A stretch of 60,000 nt of DNA from Membranipora membranacea (taxonomy: Eukaryota > Bryozoa > Gymnolaemata > Cheilostomatida > Membraniporidae). How positions within the stretch are numbered: the stretch's first letter is position 1; each line of letters opens with the position of its first letter. Of the stretch, positions 11,071-21,649 are shown piece after piece. The notes beneath the pieces were generated by a model that was not told the origin of the DNA, did not search any database, and saw only the letters and a list, made by a program, of their open reading frames with translations. The stretch is from NCBI GenBank assembly GCA_914767715.1, contig OU612067.1:3784001-3844000 (forward strand), given 5' to 3'. A program made the position numbers and the translations under genes.

Positions 11071-11110
11071 ATTTATTAGTTGGATCTTGGCATCTGCCTC
11101 CTCCTCCTGC

Positions 11111-11534
11111 TTTGGCTGTCAACCAGAAATGCAATGAGCACAAGGAAAGCCGGGCACTATAAGAGACGATGTAAGTGATGTCTGCTTACGAAGTAATTTG
11201 TATCACGCATGTCCTAAATTAGTCTACACATCAATCAGAGTCTGAAATTAACTTTGTCTTAAAGAATGGGATGTCCTAGGAGTCATACCGAACATGGCAC
11301 AAATGGATCAAGGTTTTACAACACTGTGATAGTATCATTTAATATATCACGTAAAACATACAAGCTATTTCTTCTACATACAGGTGGCAAAAATTGGAAT
11401 ACACCACCAGTACTGCCAACACCTTCAAGTTTTGGAGAAATTGCCTGCTCAAAGAACTACTGACACATAATGTTGGCGTCAAGAGCAACTGTTTTGTAGT
11501 TACTGGTTACTGTCATATCAACAATCCGCTAACA
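11111..11534 (+). pseudogene. GXPG/CCC-family pseudogene, copy B
   Basis: Two pieces survive. The first, at about 11111-11170, is the end of exon 2, with CACTATAAGAGACGAT followed by a good GTAAGT donor; it would encode HYKR-RC, like the RYKR-QC junction of D and G. The second is exon 3 from 11384, after the acceptor CTACATACAG. It starts GGCAAAAATTGGAATACACC, carries a Pro-rich linker and CSKNY, then hits an in-frame TGA at 11461-11463. Sequence beyond the stop is still recognisable but shifted. Exon 1, the promoter and most of exon 2 are gone. It lies within the former intron 2 of remnant r1. Confidence 0.85.
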
Positions 11535-11762
11535 TAATCACTATTGGAAACAATTGAAAACAAATATTTTGAGCTTGCCATTTTAGGCAGCAGATGGATG
11601 TATTATCTTTTTCTGATACTGTCTGTATACTTAATAAAATGGAATCGAATCAACATTTTACTTCTTTCACATTTATACCTGTATATATTAACGGCGTTCA
11701 CTTACCCAAATACCAAAAGGCTTCGAAAAGCAGCTGTCTATCATTTCAAACAGGGTAACTCA

Positions 11763-11895
11763 CTGAAAGGGCTAAGCCTTGTTGTCAAGGTTGCCCATCA
11801 AATCCAGGCGCTCGAGATTGACCATATACTCCGGGCTGTCACTCACCAGCTACCAAGCCGAAGAGTACTACAACGGCAGCTTAGCTACCTGGAAA
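11763..11895 (-). pseudogene. Remnant r1, exon 2 of a family gene (F-like)
   Basis: The minus-strand sequence aligns with exon 2 of gene F: GCTAAGCTGCCGTTGTAGTA in the signal-peptide region, followed by degraded Gly/Pro codons (GGATTTGATGGGCAACC) and a GTGAGT donor at about 11757-11762. In-frame stops (for example TAG after CAG near the acceptor) kill the frame. It pairs with the exon 3 remnant at 10620-10710. Confidence 0.7.
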
Positions 11896-12940
11896 TAACG
11901 TGGAATTGAGTATCTTGTTGGGTTTTGGATATCCTAGAAATATAACTTTCCAAATTTTCATTGTATATATGAAGATAACCAAAAACGGAACCATGCATCA
12001 ACATAGTACCCTGTGGTTCCAATTATTACAAAATAACTATGAATTATCATTTTTTATTTAAAAGTTTCATGCTCTGATCTGATCTTTATCTACATATAAT
12101 GGATATGATGTTGACTAAGATATGGAACCACTTCATATAACATAGTTTTTTTACATCCAGACAGGAATACAGCTTGGGAAAAAATTAAAGTTACAAAGCT
12201 GACCTTAATAACTTTCTCTCCACACTCAATTTCTATGTTTATTTTACCAGGATTGTTGGGTTGCTTGGGTTGGTGGGAAAGAAAACTTTATTCAATGATT
12301 ATTCAAGTTTAAAAGTAAAGCTCTAGGCCTGTCACAACTTACTCTCCTCACTATAAATGATTTATTTAATTTGATAGCATCAGGACAAAATTTTCATTTC
12401 ATCTATTGCACAAGATTTGCTGAGTTGGTAGATTATTGTATCATGGTAGTTTCTTAATATTAAAATGAACTGAAAGTGATATCATTCTTGTTGCAGAGCA
12501 TCATTATAATATTCTCTGCAACAATATAGGCTGCAGTGTCTGATCTCTCATAGAGACAAATATTGAAATAAAAATTTTTGTCTGCAGGGGAGTTGTTCCT
12601 CTCTAGGATAGTGTGACACCTTTGCGATGGGAGTGACCTGATATGGAGTCGAAATTCATGATATTTTATCGGATAAAGTATAAACTTCTTGTCCTTTTAC
12701 TCTTTGAACGGACTACAAAAATTCGTACTGGATTTGGGATGTTTTATAAACTAATTTTGGTCTCACTTTAAGACATGCATTGGAAGCAAAGCCACAGCTA
12801 ATCATACAATATTGTATATTTCTTATTCATACTTGACTGTACATTTGGGCTGATAACGTAGGGATGCATCATTATTATACACTTATTTAGTAAATACATG
12901 CCCTTTGGATGAGGGAAGAGAATTTAGCTCTTTTATTTTA
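11896..12940. other. No supported gene
   Basis: AT-rich DNA without recognisable exons, promoter module or repeats. Confidence 0.5.
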
Positions 12941-14010
12941 AAGTAAATTGAATGTCAGTGCATATTATGATTTATTTTATTTATTAAAACAATATGAGGT
13001 TATCACACCTACAATGTTGTTTGATCCAATATGCCTGTATTCAAGGTCTACATTGAAGTCACTATTTAATCTTCACTCAAGTGTGATACAAGCACCAACA
13101 TTCCTCATCAGAGTAGCAGCAATGAAAGCTTTCAGCGAATTAGGTGCGCTCTCAACCAGATTGCACCGGATGTTATCCTTGTCCTTATTGATGTGCATAA
13201 ATATTTGTGAACTTAGTTTTTGGGCTATGAGGTTAAATAGTACAGAAATACCCGAGTCCTACGACCAAATATTGTCCAACTGAGCCCTTGGGGTGACTCG
13301 AAGACAAAAAAATTGGCCAACTATTACGCTCTACAGGTGTGCACTATTTCAATCATTTACACTGGTATTTATATTCACCCGGGTTCTGAGGATTTGCATG
13401 CATTTTCAATGTGATTGGCTCTAATTGTTCCAATCAGGGCTAATATTGACCAGTCTTGACCAGACTTTCGGATGGGTTTAGAATTTCTTTGTTATGAAAT
13501 TATTTTGTAGTTACACTAGTTAAGCATAGAAAAGAGCAAAAACTTTTAGGGAGGAAATAAGTACATTTGTTCTGAGTTTCGCGGTGAGAAGATTTTAAAA
13601 ATTGATGCTGCAGAACCATCAACTTTATTGGTATCGTATTATTCTGATACCAGGAATATCCAAGATGTGATTTGCTTGTTGATTTGCTAAGGATTACAAT
13701 TCTCAGATGTGTAATATTTCTGATAAGATATTATGTTTGATGATCTGTGGGACAATTTTCATGTTGATCAAAGAATCTACCCAAATAAATTTTGGCATGA
13801 GCATGTTTTGGAGCTACCTTGAATCCAAAAGCATTGATTGAATTGTTGAATATCTTCTAGACATATTTTGGACTGTACATCAGGCAATAGATGATTTGAT
13901 GATGTCTTTGTTCTTTTGGTATTTTCATTCCAATCGAAAGTGAATGTGATAACTTGTAACTTCATCCAAATCATCAGTTTTGGCTATAAGCACATACACT
14001 GTCGCTTAAC

Positions 14011-14063
<53 letters not shown>

Positions 14064-14589
14064 ATATATCTGTTTTACCATTAGTGTGGGAGAGGCACAA
14101 TTGAAAAATTGCAAAAGAAATAAAAGAAATCTGATCAGGTCGATATCAAATTTCTGGCCTTTTTTCCTCATTAATACCAAACAGCAAGCTTAATCCTGTT
14201 TCTTACAGATTAAATCATATTAAAATCTTGTAAATTTCATTCGCTTGTCCCGAATTTAATAATGACAATGAAAACATTTTAAGAGTCAATTCCTCTTCCT
14301 CAAATAGAAACCTTTAAGTTTTCATTGATTCTATTCTATTATTATCAAGGTCATTTAGAGGCCACAATGTCATCAGTGAGAAAAGGAAAATTTGAACTTA
14401 AAATAAAATATGTGAAGTGAGCAGCCTTGAAACAGAAATCATTTTATTTGCTATCAAATATCAGAACAAGAATGAATCGAGTGGCCAAAGTTACCATCGG
14501 AGCAACTCAATGTACTGGACTTATTCATGTTGGCATTTTCATCATTATGATTGGGTAAAGGTTGTATTGATCCAGGCGAATCATGACAA

Positions 14590-14724
14590 GATGCTCCTCG
14601 CTGACTAGGTTTTCCAGGTTGATCATGGATGCAGGGCTGTCCTTGGCCACTAGACACACCAGGATATCAACCAGCTACCAAGCTGGGGAGAACTACAACA
14701 GAAGCTTTGTGAGCAATAAGAAAT
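14590..14724 (-). pseudogene. Remnant r2, exon 2 of a family gene
   Basis: On the minus strand this is the signal-peptide and start of Gly/Pro tract of an F-like exon 2: GCAATAAG complement region, GCTTCTGTTGTAGTTCTCC, AGCTTGGTAGCTGG, then codons for Pro/Gly with a Cys. The frame is broken. No exon 1 or exon 3 was found next to it. Its upstream module, with dyad at 14978-14995, lies to the right, in the position expected for a minus-strand promoter. Confidence 0.7.
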
Positions 14725-14977
14725 CTGAAAAATACAATTTAACCGTCAAATTTTGATATCTTGATTCCCATTTATCTCCTTTTTCTACCTCATACAGCTG
14801 TGACATTCCTAAATTCCTCTCAGACCGAAATTATGGAGCGGATGATGTTTTACCAGCTTGTCGTAAACATTCAAATAGTAACCTGATATCTAAATGTTTT
14901 TTTTTGCTAAGAACTATACAAATAAAGACTTGACCGAAAAGTTACAATCGCCGTAATATGTATTTATTATATACTAC

Positions 14978-15400
14978 CATGAAATCAACTTCCTGTTATG
15001 CATGGTGTGAGGGAAAACATCAATTATATAAAACCGGAGGTCAAGCATGAGTGATCAACTTCGAACTGATTTTTGAATAACATGAGGTTATCCTCCAGTC
15101 AAAATTGCACAAGATCAGCTGAATCCTACCATGAATGCCAAAGGTGAAAAGGAATGGGAGATGATTGATGGATTATTGTGAGATTGTGATTTGATAATAA
15201 TGTAGAGGAGCGTAATATAATTTGATTAAAATATGGGTAAATAGCGAGCGATAGAATTCTGTTCACCGTGGGTTCAAACTCGCCAACATTTCCTTATCAT
15301 CTTCCTTGTGTTTAATGGTAAGCTCCTGATTTAATGATTAACAGTACACTGCTGTATCAGGACGGTTAGAAAACAGGGTGCCAGAAATGTAAATGAGCCT
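14978..15400 (-). promoter_or_regulatory. Relict upstream module of remnant r2
   Basis: It begins with the degraded dyad CATGAAATCAACTTCCTG (14978-14995) and TATA-like ATTTATTATATAC to its left. It continues with GTGTGAGGGAAAACATC, GGTCAAGCATGAGTGAT, CCAAAGGTGAAAAGGAA and the CCAACATTTCC block shared with the modules at 5.9, 18.5, 24.6, 36.8 and 38.6 kb. The promoter of plus-strand copy C starts about 230 bases further right, giving a divergent arrangement. Confidence 0.7.
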
Positions 15401-15772
15401 AGATAATTCCGTTTTTCCTTTTCCTGTTTTCCTGATAATGTGAGATGAAATTATAACGGAAGGTTTCACTCTCACATTGTTTGCTCCAAACTTAATCATG
15501 TGTTATACACAACACAAAGATTGATAATTCATTGCTCCTATTCTGAACTTGATATCTTGCGAGCTATCACTTCTCAGTGGAAGAAGAGCGACTTACCAAA
15601 TTGCTACAAAAATTTAAAATCTTCTATTATTTGAGAATTTTAAGCTGTGCCAAACTCTAACATGCAAAGTTGGTACCATAAATCCTATGATTGGGAAGTG
15701 ATTCATATTTGGCAGTGAGCATATATTTAACTGAAGTTTGACAAGAATTAATTACTTTTCCTTGTTCTTGAG

Positions 15773-15780
15773 TATATAAG
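15773..15780 (+). promoter_or_regulatory. TATA box of copy C
   Basis: TATATAAG, 85 bases before the start codon. Upstream sequence from about 15630 (TTTGAGAATTTTAAGCTGTGCC) matches the plus-strand promoter module of A, E and G. The left half of the dyad is lost: ATTAATTACTTTTCCTTG replaces CAGGAA...TTTCCTTG. Confidence 0.75.
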
Positions 15781-15864
15781 CAGATAGCTCGGAGTAAAAA
15801 CTTCATACAAATGAAACAGGTAACAAAGATAAGAGAAGAGGAGAAAAACATGACTCTCACTAAG

Positions 15865-16420
15865 ATGAACGAGTGAGTAAACTTCTTAAAAATAATCATC
15901 GCTCTTCTAGATGTGGTTGTTTTGTTGTTTTGATCCCAAATTAATGTTTCATTATTATATTCATTTCATGATGAGGTCATTTACTACATTTTTTTGACAG
16001 GTTAAGTGATCGCTTGCAGGAAAATTTGGACAAAGGCAAAGTGATACAAGCAAATAATATTAGAAAATGATTTCATTATAATCTGCATTTGATTTTGAAT
16101 GCTTTATAATTGGATTTTTTTCTGACCGCACCTTTGGACAGGTCTTTTCTTCCTAGAAAGAAAAGTTCGCGCACAGGAAGGATGAAGCAAGCAAATGTAG
16201 CATTTATTAAACTTCTTCCAGACCAAATTCATCCTTATCCACGAGTAGGCAATTCTAAACCCATGTCTTTTTCAGGTATATAATTTTCTGTATTGCTGTG
16301 ATTCTGGCGCGAAGTAGTCTCGTAGCAGGAGGACAACCTGGAAGTGCTGGGCAGCCTGGAAGTGCCGGGCAGCCTGGTAATGATTTCACAACTGCTTACC
16401 CTGGAGGGCCTGGGTGTTAG
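15865..16420 (+). pseudogene. Truncated GXPG/CCC-family gene, copy C (lacks exon 3)
   Basis: Exon 1 is ATGAACGA (15865-15872, donor GTGAGT) and exon 2 starts at 16276 after TTTTTCAG. The spliced frame gives a normal signal peptide (IIFCIAVILARSSLVAGG), two QPGSAG repeats and a short Gly/Pro stretch, then PGGPGC and a TAG stop at 16418-16420, 50 residues in all. In D and G the corresponding site reads CGTTATAAGAGACAAT-GTAAGT. Here it is TGTTAGAAAGAGACAACATAGGC, so both the frame and the splice donor are destroyed. No exon 3 is found downstream, although 3'-UTR-like blocks with AATAAA are (near 16540 and 16726). An in-frame ATG at 15850 could extend the N-terminus. It could still make a tiny secreted Gly/Pro peptide, but is more likely dead. 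Confidence 0.8.
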
Positions 16421-16479
16421 AAAGAGACAACATAGGCGATTGCAGCTGATAGATATAGTAATTATTTTCATAGAAAACA

Positions 16480-16890
16480 AACTATAACTTCATTGTCTGC
16501 TTTTTAAGGTATCACATTGTATTCTTTTAAACCTGTCTATGAAATAAATAATGACGGCATAAATCTGTGTTTGTGTGAGAATTGGGATATATAACTATTG
16601 GCACTTTTCATTATTGGACAGCCGAATAGTGCTCTTGTAATCTTCTGAGCGAGCGGGTAGAAAATCGCAGTGAAAATCTACCCTGTCTTGTAAAAATTTA
16701 AATCTTCTTTAATCCTGTCTGTATGTGAAATAAAAATGTTAGCCATCAATATGTAAGTTTGTCAGCGTTCATATATTGTTCATACTATTCACTATTGGCA
16801 CCTTTCACTATTGGACAGCCAAAGTACTTGTAATCGTCTGAGTAAGTGACTAGATAAGAGCAGGAAAGAGCTACCCTGACTGACAGTTTA
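16480..16890 (+). repeat. Duplicated 3'-flank of the family downstream of copy C
   Basis: Two successive blocks resemble the 3' region of gene A. Each has TCTTTAA/TCTTTTAA...CCTGTCT followed by GAAATAAA (about 16500-16560 and 16690-16735), and each is followed by CACTATTGGACAGCCAAA and the GAGCGAGCGGGTAGAAAA-type block (compare 8747-8830). The tail of the gene was therefore duplicated while exon 3 was lost. Confidence 0.7.
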
Positions 16891-16899
16891 TATTACATT

Positions 16900-18480
16900 G
16901 ACAATCCTGTATGCCGATATAGTGCGTCACAGGTCTCTGGGTTTTATTAGTGATGATAAAGGCTGATTTCCATCATCAGCGTTGTGGTGGGCTAAACTGC
17001 ACTGAATATCCATTCTGACACATTTTTCTTCTCTTTTATTTGGGAGTTGTCAGGGACTGTTACAAGGGGCGTTTTATTCAAGTCTCCTCTTCCAAAGATT
17101 TTAGACCAAAGATGTTTTAGTTTGAACATACTTCCTGAAATTATTACTACCCACCCACAAGATTGATCTGTTGTGTTTTCATCTGGATTTCGGCCAGGTC
17201 AGTCGAAGGTCATAGCCTAAAATTCACATATGTACATTTTTTTGATGGGGAGAGTGCACATTTGACTCTATTCTATGAAAATAATCCCATATTCTTACTA
17301 CAGCAAAATCACAAGCTCAGCGGTTTTCCAATGAGTGTCCATGCGTTTCCTACCTACCTTCCTATTTTTTCAATGGAATAACAACAACCTATTCTGAATT
17401 TCAATTCTCCAAGACTAAGAGGTAAGTTAATTCTAATAAATTATACAATGGATGTACTCCTGACCAATAGATTAAGCTTGTTTGGTGGGTGAATAGAGGA
17501 AACAGTTAGAGTTTCATTTTCAGTCTCATTTTTCTTTCTCTCTCATTCACCCACCCTGTGCCCTATTCAATTCAGGTTTATAGACTGGACCCACTCATTC
17601 ACCACCATCATCATCATACTTGTGTTCTAACTGGTTGTCTCTGTGAGTGATGTTATTGGAAATTTGCAGGCACACTATGCCTAGCAGGTGTTTGTAATTA
17701 AGGGATGAAGAAGAGTTGGTTATTCAAAAGACATGTTCATTTTAAGTAGGTTATCTTAGTGGGATGGGACTGGAAATTCCAGCAGGGGAAATTTTAACGA
17801 CTTCAATCTTCCATAGCAAAACAGCCAAAGCAAGATTATCACATGTATAAATGATTGCATTATCTTAATGTGAGATGGATAGATTTGTTCCATTTTGCTT
17901 CCTTATGTGAAAAATTTTCCATCGCGAGAGGGAGCTCAGCCGCCCCTCCCGCACCCACCCTGGCATCAGGCCATTGGCCTGACAGGGTTGGGGTAAGAAT
18001 TATTTCCTCTCAACACCACTGTGTTCTTTAGTCTTGAGATTTTTATGTCTCAGTCTCATTTCAGGGAAAATGATGTAACCTAGCCCATCTTATTTGCTTG
18101 CATTTGAAGAAGTATTATTGCTTGGTAATTTCCATCAGGGCTAGCTCAAATTCATGATACAGCTTCAATAAGTAGTGTTTCTTTTGGTGGATTTGACAAG
18201 CCCCAAATGCACTTTGACACATATATTCCATCCCCAATTGATTTCTGCTGGAACCTGCAAGAACACAGAAATAAGCATATATATAGATTAAAAGTTTGGT
18301 ACGGAATTTTGGAAGGAAAATCGTATGTCATTGATGGTTAATAAATCTTTATAATGTTGGTTAAAAATTGTTAATCCAAATCATAAGATTCCAGTGCCAA
18401 AACAGAAATTTACAACCAAAGCCAGGATACCAAATAACTCTGTTACTGCTCATCTAAACACTATAAATCACTACTATTGT
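16900..18480. other. No supported gene
   Basis: Open frames are short and unconvincing. A CT-rich patch with a GCCCCTCCCGCACCCACCC run occurs near 17940. No family exon was found. Confidence 0.5.
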
Positions 18481-18487
18481 AAGTCAA

Positions 18488-18910
18488 CAGGAACATATGT
18501 CCTGCTGTTGGGGGGGGGGTGAGAACAAACACTAATTTGATTATTTTGAAAGGTCAAGGATGAATGCTTTACCTTGACAAACTGTACATATTGCCTATCG
18601 GTAATTCATTATCATCTTTATTTGTTGAGGATTCCACTTGGTCATTCATTGTTTAAGGTGACAGGAAAAGCCAAAGGAGGAGATTAGAGGATTTTTGTAT
18701 CATTTGGATAAGGTAGTGAAAGCACGCTAAGAAATAGACTGATGATTCCTTACATAGTCTAAGTAGAGCTATGTCTGCCATGAGGTTATACTTGCCACAT
18801 TTCCTCACCATTTTCCTCATGTTTAATATCAGTGATTTCACCACATGATTTGCAGCAGACACCAGTATCAGGATGTCAGGATTTTCAAATCAGGAGTCAA
18901 AGCAGAGTAT
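18488..18910 (-). promoter_or_regulatory. Orphan family upstream module
   Basis: It starts with the palindromic dyad CAGGAACATATGTCCTG (18488-18504) and a TATAAAT-like word to the left (18470-18476). It continues through a run of ten G, GGTCAAGGATGAATGC, ATTAGAGGATTTTTG and the CCACATTTCCTCACC block found in the other modules. Orientation implies a minus-strand gene to the left, but no exons remain there. Confidence 0.65.
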
Positions 18911-18940
18911 AAGTTCAGATTGTAAGAAAATTAATAACAA

Positions 18941-19400
18941 AACCTTGACAGGACACCATGTACAGCTGAAGTCAGGCACTTAATTGTGGGGGGAAGTAAC
19001 GTCATTGGAAGTCATGGAAGCAATGGTGCTATCATGGATTTACCGTCCATTATCCAGTTTTTTATTCTGATTTAATTCTATTTTACTTTGATTGGACTTT
19101 TTAATTTGAAAATTTCTTTACAATCAACAGCATCTTGTTATCAACTTGATGCTATTTCTTTTTCAAATATTTTGCCTTAAATAGTAGTATAGAAGTATCA
19201 AATTGTTGAGGACAAGCTGTAATTTTCAAACTCAAAATCCGATCCAAATTGATTGAGTTGTCGACAAAAAACCTGGATTTTGGACAGTAAACCAATGATA
19301 GCATCATTGCAGCTACACCTTCCAATGATGTTACATCGCCCATAATTAAATGCCTCAGTGCCTCAATGCTAATGCTCCATAAAGTGTCCTGTATAGGTTT
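18941..19400. mobile_element. MITE with about 90-bp terminal inverted repeats (copy 1)
   Basis: The left end, from AACCTTGACAGGACACC, matches the inverse of the right end, where the inverted sequence reads AAACCTATACAGGACAC. The match continues inward through CATTGGAAG, GCAATG(G/A)TGCTATCAT, GGATTTACCGTCC against GGTTTACTGTCC, and ATCCAG. A related element lies at 43607-44028. No transposase was found. The ORF at 19152-19343 (-) is part of the element and has no recognised motif. Confidence 0.85.
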
Positions 19401-20316
19401 ATATTAAAGGTTTCCCAGCAGGGTACCATACAAGACAAATCATTATGTCACCATGTCAAGCACAAGAGGCTTTTACTTACCTGTTAAAATTTTTATTGCA
19501 TTTTAACAAATAGGGGCCCGTTGGCAGCTGCTCAAATACACCAACGTCTAGCTGCAGCCTCAAACACATGCCTCAGTTGATGAAGGCTAGTGATGATGCG
19601 TGTTTGTCCTCATGGTTATATGAACCATTCATACTAAGTTCCTATTGGCTAATAACTAAGCATAAGTCATGTGACCTTTGAATACTGGTTTATCTGATAA
19701 ATCTTAATACACAGTTGAATGTGGATGAAGCTTGTGTGGAGAGGGAAGCTTGTGTGGTGAGGGGAAGTAATTTTAACTTCCCACTCTCCTCATTTTGAGT
19801 AGAGGTTATACGGACCCATAGTCATGCACAAAAATAGCATAGATGTACATTAAACTTTGATGAAGAACCAAATAACTTCTACTATAGTTGTACAAATAGC
19901 TTCAGTAGATTTGTTTACAGAATTTTGGTGCTATGAGATTAAATAAGTTAGGAAATAACAAAATGACTTGGTTTTTTTGGTTAGAAGATTGTAAAGTTAC
20001 AGAACTATCATATTTATGCTTACAGTATGATTCATAGGGTGATCGCGCATATAAATGTAAATAAAGTAAGAGTTGCGCTTTTATTACACATATAAACAGG
20101 ACTAGAAAAAGACAGTATGGGTCAGTCCTCTGTACATCTATCGCCTAAATTCAAGCTCAAATAATTCTTTTTAAAAAGTTCACAATGGTGATATTTTTAA
20201 ATCAGAACAAATGACACAGCAATAAAAAATAACCAAACGAAACTATTTTCTGTTCAAAATTTATCCATTATGATTAATTACTGATATCTTCTCGGTCTAT
20301 GGTGGCAGTTTGTTGA
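19401..20316. other. Intergenic; right part is the 3' flank of gene D
   Basis: No gene was found at 19401-19900. From about 19915, words such as AGATTAAATAAGTTAGG, GGTTAGAAGATTGTAAA and ACAGAACTATCAT match the 3' flank of gene F and the 13.2-13.6 kb segment. A TTTATT at 20080-20085 is a candidate minus-strand poly(A) signal for gene D. Confidence 0.5.
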
Positions 20317-21263
20317 TTAACAGCAGCAGTGTCCAGTGAGTGGATAACAGTTGGCTCCGGAAGGTGACTTTTTATACCAGTAGTTCTTTGGGCAGAGCAA
20401 TTCTCCGTAACCAGGAGGCCTGGTTGGTGGTGGTGGTGGGGGTGGTGTATTCCAATTTCCGCCACCTATAACAAGAACAACATAAATTATTTTAAAGTTT
20501 AGTTTTATGCTAGGAGGAAAATTATAAATAGTTACTATCATCATAGTGAGAAATATTTTCAAATGGGCCTATGATGTGATATGACATGTCTAACACCCGC
20601 TTCAAGATCATACACAATGTAATTCCTTAAAGAAAGGTAATGAGGATACAGTTTGAGTTGTTTTCTCATGGTCAAAACAATAATAAATAATTGATAAAAT
20701 TTAGTGGATAATATAGTAAAAATAATGAATTCTATATAAAGAATTATATTTCATCAGCTGTAATCACTTACATTGTCTCTTATAACGCCCTGGAAGTCCT
20801 GGTGCTCCTTGTGCTCCTGGTTGACCGTCATAACAACCTGGGTGCCCAGGATAACCTGGATGCCTGGGGTTACCTGGTTGTCCAGGGTAGGCACGCTGTC
20901 CCGCATCACTACCAGGGACCCCACCTGCGACAAGACTACTGATCGCCAGAATCACAGCCATACTGAGAATTGTACACCTAGAGGGAATACAGAAAAATCA
21001 GAAATAGAGTACCCATAAAAAGATACAACAAATTATTTTGTCTGAGTGAGATAAGAGTCAGTGAGGGCTGCTAAAAAGAAATTAAATTTAGGTTCATTTT
21101 ATCACCATATATGTATGCAAGTTTGATCAGACATGATCATTGATATTGTGGGATTAAATCACATGTCAACAAATGCATAAAATTGTGGACAGAGTAAGAT
21201 CTGCACAAATAAAGCGTAATCACACTATATGTATATATATACATAATTATATATATATATATA

Positions 21264-21298
<35 letters not shown>

Positions 21299-21324
21299 TA
21301 TATGAATATCATTTACTTGTTCAT
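20317..21324 (-). CDS. Secreted GXPG/CCC-family peptide precursor, copy D (120 aa, three exons)
   Basis: Minus-strand exons: 21317-21324 (ATGAACAA), 20772-20977 and 20317-20465. The donors are GTAAAT and GTAAGT; the acceptors are CCCTCTAG and CTTGTTATAG. Intron phases are 2 and 1. After the signal peptide (ILSMAVILAISSLVA) comes a collagen-like tract with repeated PGxPG units (YPGQPGNPRHPGYPGHPGC). The junction GRYKR-QC is a dibasic furin-type site (R-x-K-R). Exon 3 has GGNWNT, a run of seven Pro, [16 protein letters not shown], then NCYPLTGHCCC. Predicted mature Cys: one in the tract, one at the junction and five in the tail, an odd total of seven. Cleavage at RYKR would give a peptide beginning Gln-Cys, which could become pyroglutamate. 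Intron 1 holds a (TA)n microsatellite beside exon 1. Confidence 0.92.
21222..21300. repeat. (TA)n microsatellite in intron 1 of gene D
   Basis: An imperfect AT dinucleotide array just upstream of the GTAAAT donor in genomic position (downstream in transcript sense). It is unlikely to be conserved; the other copies lack it. Confidence 0.9.
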
Positions 21325-21407
21325 CTTTGTGAGAGTCTTTATTCTATTTACTCTTGTCTTTGTTACACTTTTTTCTTTTGTGATGATTTCACTTTGTGAC
21401 CTCCGCT

Positions 21408-21442
21408 CTTATATACTTTAGAACAAGGAAATACATTTCCTG
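21408..21442 (-). promoter_or_regulatory. Core promoter of gene D: TATA box and dyad
   Basis: On the minus strand CAGGAAATGTATTTCCTTG (complement of 21424-21442) is followed by GTTCTAAAG and TATATAAG (21408-21415), 84 bases before the ATG. The order and spacing are the same as in gene A. Confidence 0.85.
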
Positions 21443-21649
21443 ATTGCAAGTCACCACATTTCCGTGAGGTTTGCACACTGCAATCTATGTATCACTGAAT
21501 GAATCACTTCTCCGTCTAAGGATTCATGGTGTCAACTGTACTTGCACTTATTTTATTTATTTTGTTTACGGTATAAATTATGATATTACATAATTGAAAA
21601 CAGTAAATACCTAGTTGGAAGAGCCTCACAGAATCAATCTTAATGTTTC

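Larger units (their letters stand above)
12950..15400. repeat. Segmental duplication (partner pieces 35110-35640 and 37848-39340)
   Basis: The left part, with GTTTGATCCAATATGCC, GTGCGCTCTCAACCAGAT and CTGCAGAACCATCAACTTTATT, aligns with 35130-35560, the 3' flank of gene F, and partly with 19920-20010, the 3' flank of gene D. From CACTGTCGCTTAACCA (13998) through the GATCAGGT...CTGGCC block, remnant exon r2 and the upstream module, it aligns with 37848-38900. The segment also contains a (CA)n(TA)n microsatellite at 14010-14062. Confidence 0.8.

Noticed and set aside
19152-19343. 63-codon minus-strand ORF as a gene
   Set aside because: It lies wholly inside the MITE and overlaps its terminal inverted repeat.
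21173-21421. Plus-strand hydrophobic ORF of 82 codons
   Set aside because: It is the antisense of gene D's 5'-UTR and TATA region plus a (TA)n tract.
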